DNA of 40,437 nucleotides, taken from the NCBI GenBank assembly GCA_021736475.1, contig JAIPFV010000015.1, positions 1-40,437 of the forward strand, read 5' to 3'. Source of the DNA: Spirochaetia bacterium (GTDB taxonomy: Bacteria; Spirochaetota; Spirochaetia; DSM-16054; Sediminispirochaetaceae). This document shows positions 34,799 through 40,437 of the stretch, one piece after another (the stretch's first letter is position 1; every line of letters begins with the position of its first letter). The translations under genes were made by a program, and so were the position numbers. The notes under the pieces were generated by a model that was not told where the DNA came from, searched no databases, and worked only from the letters and a program-made list of their open reading frames with translations.

Positions 34799-34830
34799 AG
34801 ATTAAAGAGGTATAGGAGTTAATATATTTA

Positions 34831-34864
34831 TTCGCACAACAGGCACTCTAACCTGTTGTGCGAA
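34831..34864 (+). terminator. Hairpin after transketolase, fused to repeat copy 4
   Basis: TTCGCACAACAGG (34831-34843), an 8-base loop, and CCTGTTGTGCGAA (34852-34864) form a perfect 13-bp stem. The right arm is the left end of repeat copy 4, so the hairpin arises from two opposed copies of the repeat end. There is no T tract, so termination is plausible but unproven. Confidence 0.55.
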
Positions 34865-35002
34865 GCTTGGTGCTCTCGCTATACTAATTAGCCATAAATC
34901 GCTACCAGTAAAGCTATTAGAATTTCAGGAAAAATCTTATTACAATAAAATACCACCGTACAAGTCTTTAGCTAAGCCAAAACACCATGCTTCGTACAAC
35001 AG
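34853..35002. repeat. MITE-like element, copy 4
   Basis: A 150-bp block with ends CTGTTGTGCGAAGCTTGGTG (34853-34872) and the complement of CTGTTGTACGAAGCATGGTG (34983-35002), 18 of 20 matching. The interior TTATTACAATAAAATA matches copy 3. Its outward flank (TTAAGACAGG) supplies the stop codon of the adjacent 689-residue gene. Confidence 0.75.
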
Positions 35003-37072
35003 TTAAGACAGGAAGAGCAGTCTCTCGATATTGGTACGATGCCGCAACTTCACAAAAAACACCCCTCTCTCCTGCTCATAATACCACCCACCAACATCGT
35101 AGGTTTGAAAGCGCCGATCCCCGTTCCACGGCTGCCCGTACATCTCCATCCCACTAAAGGGCTCCAACCCGCGAATAATCACATAATGAGTCTCACCGGC
35201 AGCAAAATCAAAAGTGATCTCGAACCCGTCGGCTCGCTGTACCGCACCAACCGCCCTTGCACTTGTCCATACCCGGACATTCGGACCCAGCTCCTTTTGA
35301 AGAGATACCACCCGCGGAAAATAATTGTTTTCGGATAGGAAAGGGTAGAGCCGGGAAGGGGTGATGCGAGAATCAGAAGAGGAAAAGCCTTCTGCAGATA
35401 CAGTAATCTCCGCCGGAAGAGCCCCGCTCTCATCTGCAAAGGATAAAGCGGAAATGAGCATCGAATTACCAAGCCTACCGGCAAACCCCGCAGCTATCCG
35501 ATCATTAGATTGGCGCTCATTGGATTGACGATCATTGGATGGGCCCTCATTGGATTGCCCCGCGCCTAAAGCTTCAACCGCACCCTCAGCCTGCAGCTGG
35601 GCATATTTTTGCAGTGCCCGTGCAACCTTAATCTGTACCAGAGGATCAACCACTAATTGTGCCTCACCCCCGGCAGGGGAACTACCCGAAAAAGAGTGAT
35701 ACAAAAGCTGCGAATCAACCCGTGAAATATTGGCCAGAACCTGTTCATAGCCATAGGCAGCCGATGCTGCTAAAGCGGGAAAACGCTCAGGAAAAGAGTC
35801 CAGGGCTTCAACCGCAGTCACAAACAGACCGGCCGCCGCAGTTGAATTATTCAAAACCTGAGCATCCACATCACCGAGCACGCGATCCAATTCAGCCTCG
35901 AGCTCCTGGTCACCGGCAAACACCACCGCAGACAGCAAGCCCGGATAATCAGCAGTTCTCACCGCGCCTGAAAGCAGCTGCCCCGGATTTTCAGAAATCT
36001 GTCGCCCAGTCTCCCGCACAAATTGTCTCTCTCTCTGGAAATATGCCTGTTCAGCATCTAACATATTATCTTCAAAAGTTGCAGTATACCAGGAAGCATC
36101 CTCAGCCGCCTCATCAGCAACCGACTGCAGAGCCCCAAAGTCGACCCCAGCACCGCGGGCCAGCGATTCAGCCGCTGTGACAGTGGCCGCTCGTCCATCA
36201 GCCTGTCCAGGAGAACTCTGCCAAAACCGGAGCATATCATCTACTACCTGACCCAGACGATCCTCCGCCATTTCCAAGGAAGCAGCGCCCCCTCCACTAA
36301 GCTCTTCGCCTGAGCCGCTGCTGGAATCACCGGCATCTTCAAAAAACCAGTACGCAAGCGGGTTGGAACCCTCCGGAAGGGGAACCGCACACATACCATG
36401 AAGCACCGCTTCTGTAGCTTCGTCTCCAGATTCGTCTATAGTCTCGTCTCCAGTAAGAGCTGATACCCCGGTAAGAGCCGAGAGACTTACCATAAGCCCT
36501 CTATCCGGCTTATCAAACCTAAGCTGCAGGCCTGCATCCACCTGGGTAAGTGAATTATTATGGGCCAGCAGCAAGCGGCTTCCATCTCGATCAATTTCGA
36601 ATAGCGGCATGGACCGCTGAACCGGGCGAATATCTATCTCCGGCGAGGCTGAAAAGGTGAGCACTGGACGGAAGTCATCATCCCCTTCCGCATCTTTATG
36701 ATACAAAACTGAGTATCCGCTAAATCCATCTTTAGCGATCAGCTCCAGACGGCCGCCGCGGGATAGAATAAGGACAAAGCCGTTCCCGCTAGTCCTCACC
36801 GAGCGAATCGGAATACGGTCGCTGCGGCCGGTGGCATCCTCAACCGGGACTCCGGCGGATAAGTCGGTGCTCAAACCACCGAGAGACACGGTAATCCGGC
36901 TTATCTGCTGACCCAGCCCGCTATCCTGGCGATAGCGAACCATCACAGGACCAACCGATTCAGTAATAACCCGGCCGCCGATATCTTGCAAATGCAGGTT
37001 TATGAAACCTATAATCAAAACAATATAAATTAAGGGAATAAAATAGTATCTTTTGGGTAACTTACTTTTCAT
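35003..37072 (-). CDS. Unrecognised exported or membrane-anchored protein, 689 residues
   Basis: I do not recognise a family. One hydrophobic segment (residues about 9-27, YYFIPLIYIVLIIGFINL) anchors or exports the chain; the rest looks periplasmic. An N-terminal beta-rich region (about 35-200) is followed by acidic, Ser/Gly-rich stretches, a long Ala-rich helical region (about 260-500), four tandem five-residue repeats of SNDRQ type (about 505-524; 35501-35560), and a C-terminal beta domain with FEITFDFAAGETHYVIIRGL. The stop codon lies in the flank of repeat copy 4, so the true end may have been altered by insertion. It is divergent from the TPR lipoprotein gene. Confidence 0.7.
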   Translation of the reverse strand: MKSKLPKRYYFIPLIYIVLIIGFINLHLQDIGGRVITESVGPVMVRYRQDSGLGQQISRITVSLGGLSTDLSAGVPVEDATGRSDRIPIRSVRTSGNGFVLILSRGGRLELIAKDGFSGYSVLYHKDAEGDDDFRPVLTFSASPEIDIRPVQRSMPLFEIDRDGSRLLLAHNNSLTQVDAGLQLRFDKPDRGLMVSLSALTGVSALTGDETIDESGDEATEAVLHGMCAVPLPEGSNPLAYWFFEDAGDSSSGSGEELSGGGAASLEMAEDRLGQVVDDMLRFWQSSPGQADGRAATVTAAESLARGAGVDFGALQSVADEAAEDASWYTATFEDNMLDAEQAYFQRERQFVRETGRQISENPGQLLSGAVRTADYPGLLSAVVFAGDQELEAELDRVLGDVDAQVLNNSTAAAGLFVTAVEALDSFPERFPALAASAAYGYEQVLANISRVDSQLLYHSFSGSSPAGGEAQLVVDPLVQIKVARALQKYAQLQAEGAVEALGAGQSNEGPSNDRQSNERQSNDRIAAGFAGRLGNSMLISALSFADESGALPAEITVSAEGFSSSDSRITPSRLYPFLSENNYFPRVVSLQKELGPNVRVWTSARAVGAVQRADGFEITFDFAAGETHYVIIRGLEPFSGMEMYGQPWNGDRRFQTYDVGGWYYEQERGVFFVKLRHRTNIERLLFLS

Positions 37073-37201
37073 GTTCGTTAATAACTCCTAAACTTGCCGC
37101 GTTATTTTAGCAGTGTAACTCGCTTAAATCAACCTTGTTCATTTTGTTCTCAGTTAGTATAGTGAGTCCCACAGGACAATAGTACCGGAGGTTTCTCATC
37201 A

Positions 37202-38881
37202 ATGCAAAGAGAAAAACGAATCAGCCCCTTAAATCGCATCCATAATTTAATATTTTTACATATACCACAATCGAAAGCCGGGACGGCAACGCCGAAGACT
37301 TATCCACGCTTATCTCGCCCAGACCATGCCAAGCCGGGCTGTTCCCCGTTCGCCCTCTCCCCGTTGTTCCTTACCCTGGTCATGACCGCAGTCTTGCTCA
37401 GCGGCTGTGCAGGATTGCAGGGCGGCCTGGGGAAAGGAGCCCCCGATAAGGAGGCCAAAGCCTCCGCCGAAGAGGAACAAGCTGCCGGACAGGAAGAAGC
37501 CCCGCAGTTGGAAGTCGATCCCTATCAATCCATTAGCAACTCCATGGCCGCCGGCGATCCTACCGAGGCAGTTAATAAGTTTGAGCAGGCCTATTCAAAG
37601 GACCCGAACAGCCCCGAAACCCAGCTGCTGTACTCAAGCCTGCTGATAAGCGTTGGCAAAGCCGCCGAGGCTGAAACAGTCCTGCAGAAACTGGTCGAAA
37701 ACGAGCAGGCGGATGCAGATGCGCTGTACAATCTGGCCCTGGCGAAGGGCATGCAGGGCAAAGCCGCCGAACAGGCCACTCTGCTGAAGCAGGCCATCGA
37801 CAAAGACCCCGACCACGCCCCGGCCCATGCAACCCTGGGCGAAATCTACCTGGAGAAAAAGGAACTGGACAAAGCCCAGCAGCAGTTTGCAAAAAGCATC
37901 GACGCCGACCCGGACAACTTTATCGCCCGCACCGGCTATGGCCATGTGCTGATTCGCAAGAAGAAATACGAGGAGGCGGTCACTCAGCTCGATAGAGCCG
38001 TGGAACTGAAACCCAACTACCCCTTCTCCTATGTGGACCGGGCCAAAGCAAAATCAAGCTCCGGCGACATCAACGGCGCCCTGGCCGACCTAACTGAAGC
38101 CGTCAAACTCGATCCGGACCATTACTGGAACTACATCGACCGGGGGAAACTGCGTCTGTACGTCAATAACCTGGAAGAAGCCTATGCCGACTTTAACCGC
38201 GCCGCCGAACTGCGGCCCGATTACTTTCTCAGTTATGTATACCGTGGCGGGGCCCACGAGGATCTTGATAAAACCGAAGCCGCTCTGGCCGACTACCGGA
38301 AAGTAGCCGAACTGCGGCCGGATTATTATCCTATATATCAACCCTACGCGCTCCTGGCGTTTGAGCGGGAAAACTACACCGAGGCCGCCGAAGCCTTCGC
38401 CTCCCATTATGAGCGTTATAAAGAGGACCACGGCCACGGCCTGATGGCCGCCGCCAGTTACTACCTGGCCGGAGAAAAGGAAAAAGGCGACCGCTACATC
38501 AAAAAACACATGGACCAGATGCCCCGCGAGACCTACCTGTACGACGTGGCCCGCACCTTTATCGAAAAAGGCTACGACAGTTATTTAATAACAAAACTTA
38601 ACTCTGAACATAAGATCACCATCAAAACCCGCGCTCTGTTTTATGCAGCCCTGTATTACGAGCTGCAGGGCAACCTCGGATTAGCACGGAAATATTACCT
38701 GGAAGTCGACGAGGCAAACATCTATGGCCTCATCGAAACCCGTTTAGCCGAAGCAAAACTCGAAAACGCCTTCGACGAGCCCTCCAATCCGGAAGATCCG
38801 GCCCAACAGGCCAATCCGGCAGACTCAGGCAAAGCGGACGAATCAGAGAGCCCCGCCCCTCAGGGCACCGAAATTGAATAA
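37202..38881 (+). CDS. TPR-repeat lipoprotein
   Basis: A 559-residue protein. A hydrophobic stretch ending in lipobox LLSGC (Cys69) indicates a lipoprotein; the mature part has an acidic linker and then about ten tetratricopeptide repeats (about 110-520; for example APAHATLGEIYLEKKELDKA). The tail is Pro/Glu/Ser-rich. TPR lipoproteins usually scaffold envelope complexes; the partner is unknown. GGAGG lies ten bases before ATG 37202. This start gives an unusually long, 50-residue n-region before the signal helix, so a later non-ATG start is possible. The TraB-family gene follows 22 bases on, probably in one operon. Confidence 0.88.
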   Translation: MQREKRISPLNRIHNLIFLHIPQSKAGTATPKTYPRLSRPDHAKPGCSPFALSPLFLTLVMTAVLLSGCAGLQGGLGKGAPDKEAKASAEEEQAAGQEEAPQLEVDPYQSISNSMAAGDPTEAVNKFEQAYSKDPNSPETQLLYSSLLISVGKAAEAETVLQKLVENEQADADALYNLALAKGMQGKAAEQATLLKQAIDKDPDHAPAHATLGEIYLEKKELDKAQQQFAKSIDADPDNFIARTGYGHVLIRKKKYEEAVTQLDRAVELKPNYPFSYVDRAKAKSSSGDINGALADLTEAVKLDPDHYWNYIDRGKLRLYVNNLEEAYADFNRAAELRPDYFLSYVYRGGAHEDLDKTEAALADYRKVAELRPDYYPIYQPYALLAFERENYTEAAEAFASHYERYKEDHGHGLMAAASYYLAGEKEKGDRYIKKHMDQMPRETYLYDVARTFIEKGYDSYLITKLNSEHKITIKTRALFYAALYYELQGNLGLARKYYLEVDEANIYGLIETRLAEAKLENAFDEPSNPEDPAQQANPADSGKADESESPAPQGTEIE

Positions 38882-38903
38882 GACACACAAGGAGACACCC
38901 CAA

Positions 38904-40437
38904 GTGGAAAACAAAGATACACATAAAAAAGAAGCCGAATCGGCAAAAAAACCGAGCGCACCCGATGGCCCCGCTGCTGCCCAGTCCTTTGAAGCCGAAT
39001 CGGCAACCCAGCCGGCCGAGCCAGACTCTCAAGAAAAAAACTCCGCTCCCGCCGGCAACACTGCCGAAGGCGCCGCCGGCCAGTCCGCAGTTTCCCCCGG
39101 CGCCGGCAGCCCCGATCCCAACAGCCAGTCCCCAGGCGGCAGCTCTGCCGAAAGTGCTACCGACGCCCCCTCAAGCGACAGAGCTACCCCCGGCCAGCCC
39201 ACAGGCGGAACCGCTGTCAAAGGCGCAGGCGGGCAGTCCCCCCTCGCCAAGCCCGAGCTGCTTCCCTCCGACACCATCACCCGGGTCACCCTGGGCGAGC
39301 GGGTGATCACTCTGCTGGGCACTGCCCATGTTTCACGTGAAAGTACCGAAGAAGTAAAGCGGGTCATCCACGACGAGCAGCCCGACCACGTCTGTGTGGA
39401 GATAGACTCCCAGCGCTACAAAACCCTCAAGGAGGGCCAGGACTGGTCCAAAATGAAAATCAACGATGTCCTGCGCCAGCGCCGCGGCTTTCTGCTGCTG
39501 GCCAACCTGGTGCTCACCTCCTTCCAGCGCAAACTCGGAAAGCAGCTGGGCACCGTCCCGGGCGATGAAATGAAAGCCGGAGTGGCCGCCGCCGAAGAAG
39601 CCGGCATCCCCTTCACCCTGGCCGACCGCGAAGTGCAAACCACCCTCCGCCGCGCCTGGGCCCACTCCTCCTGGTGGAATAAGCTCAAAATGCTCTCCTC
39701 GCTGCTCGCCTCAATCTTCTCCAACGAAGAGCTCAGCGAAGAGGACATCGAAAACCTCAAACGCAAAAGCGCCCTAGACGACATGATGGACGAGCTGGCC
39801 GCCTTCCTGCCCTCGGTCAAGGAAGTGCTCATCGACGAACGCGACCGCTATCTGGCCACCAAAATCTACCAGGCCGAGGGCCAACATGTGCTGGCCGTCA
39901 TCGGCGCCGGCCACGCCCCGGGCATCGTCCGCTGGCTGCAGGCCCTCCACCAGGGCACCGCCCCCACCAAGCTTGACGATATTACTCAGGTACCAAAAGC
40001 CACCAAGCTCTCTAAAATCCTGCCGTGGATCATCCCGACCATCGTCATCGGTCTGCTGGCCGCCGGCTTCATCCGCTCCGGCTGGGACCAGGGCCTGCAA
40101 ATGTTCCTGTACTGGGTCGTCGTCAACGGCACCCTCTCGGCCATCGGCGCCCTCATCGCCCTGGCCCACCCGCTGACCATCATCCTCTCCTTCCTGGCCG
40201 CCCCCTTCACCTCCCTCAACCCCACCATCGGCGTGGGCATCGTCACCGGCCTCTTCGAAGCCTACATCCGCCGCCCCCGTGTCAGCGACTTCGAAAACCT
40301 CACCGAGGACATCCTCACCGTCCGCGGCTTCTTCCGCAACCGCTTCACCCACGCCCTGGTCGTCTTCTTCCTCTCGAGCATCGGCAGCGCCGCCGGCACC
40401 TTCATCGCCTTCCCCTTCCTGCTGAGCCTCTTAGCCT
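38904..40437 (+). CDS. TraB/PrgY-family membrane protein (partial at window end)
   Basis: The first 511 residues are present; the gene runs off the right edge. Residues 1-115 are a Pro/Ala/Ser/Gly-rich disordered segment. From about 125 the TraB domain is clear: LLGTAHVSRESTEEV, DHVCVEIDSQRYKTL and GDEMKAGVAAAEEAGIPFTLADREV. From about residue 370 several membrane helices follow (ILPWIIPTIVIGLLAAGF, MFLYWVVVNGTLSAIGALIA). TraB/GumN proteins include PrgY, which limits peptide pheromone in Enterococcus; the fold suggests a membrane metalloprotease, but activity here is unproven. Start is GTG with AAGGAG nine bases upstream. Confidence 0.88.
   Translation, partial: MENKDTHKKEAESAKKPSAPDGPAAAQSFEAESATQPAEPDSQEKNSAPAGNTAEGAAGQSAVSPGAGSPDPNSQSPGGSSAESATDAPSSDRATPGQPTGGTAVKGAGGQSPLAKPELLPSDTITRVTLGERVITLLGTAHVSRESTEEVKRVIHDEQPDHVCVEIDSQRYKTLKEGQDWSKMKINDVLRQRRGFLLLANLVLTSFQRKLGKQLGTVPGDEMKAGVAAAEEAGIPFTLADREVQTTLRRAWAHSSWWNKLKMLSSLLASIFSNEELSEEDIENLKRKSALDDMMDELAAFLPSVKEVLIDERDRYLATKIYQAEGQHVLAVIGAGHAPGIVRWLQALHQGTAPTKLDDITQVPKATKLSKILPWIIPTIVIGLLAAGFIRSGWDQGLQMFLYWVVVNGTLSAIGALIALAHPLTIILSFLAAPFTSLNPTIGVGIVTGLFEAYIRRPRVSDFENLTEDILTVRGFFRNRFTHALVVFFLSSIGSAAGTFIAFPFLLSLLA

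Noticed and set aside
1-40437. CRISPR array, prophage or complete insertion sequence
   Set aside because: No regularly spaced repeats, phage structural genes, integrase or transposase were seen.

Overview
The window looks like chromosomal DNA of a free-living, Gram-negative, motile bacterium, most likely a spirochaete of the Spirochaeta/Salinispira kind. This is an inference from gene content and protein flavour, not a database match: a FecR-domain exported protein, a TPR lipoprotein, an RND pump with a PG0541-type partner, a chemotaxis receptor, HD-GYP signalling and a HomoCys-methyltransferase/MTHFR fusion. Coding density is high. The housekeeping genes are GC-rich and the spacers between about 21.2 and 26.5 kb are AT-rich.

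Layout. 1-1.1 kb: the tail of an unidentified gene and a FecR-domain protein. 1.13-4.55 kb: five tRNAs (all four serine isoacceptors plus Arg-GCG), the SRP RNA, then dnaX-ybaB-recR. 4.54-9.3 kb (minus): a four-gene operon of MGH1-like glycosidase, TerB/J-domain protein, ABC-class ATPase and Mut7-C RNase-like protein. 9.5-12.6 kb: patatin phospholipase and a ClC/CBS chloride channel. 12.6-21.2 kb (minus): a TetR-TolC-MFP-RND-PG0541 efflux operon, followed by an HD-GYP protein. 21.4-27.6 kb: PepD dipeptidase, a haem-c chemoreceptor, a 2Fe-2S ferredoxin, a PTS EIIA-like protein and a metallophosphoesterase, in a stretch holding three copies of a small repeat. 27.7-34.8 kb: LysO lysine exporter, hisA, hisE, bhmT/metF and transketolase. 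34.8-40.4 kb: a fourth repeat copy, a 689-residue unknown protein, a TPR lipoprotein and a TraB-family membrane protein that runs off the end.

Most notable: (i) an A9 run inside dnaX with stop codons close behind in both other frames, as expected for programmed tau/gamma production; (ii) four copies of a 136-151 bp element with inverted terminal repeats, one of which carries the -35 box of the efflux operon promoter; (iii) a ClC protein whose gating glutamate is alanine; (iv) a regulator with two TetR units in one chain and a perfect palindromic operator over its own start site; (v) a telomere-like G-quadruplex motif abutting the hisA promoter; (vi) tRNA-Arg with anticodon GCG instead of ACG; (vii) a HisE protein carrying a HisI-like remnant with no catalytic residues.

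No prophage, CRISPR array or complete insertion sequence was seen.
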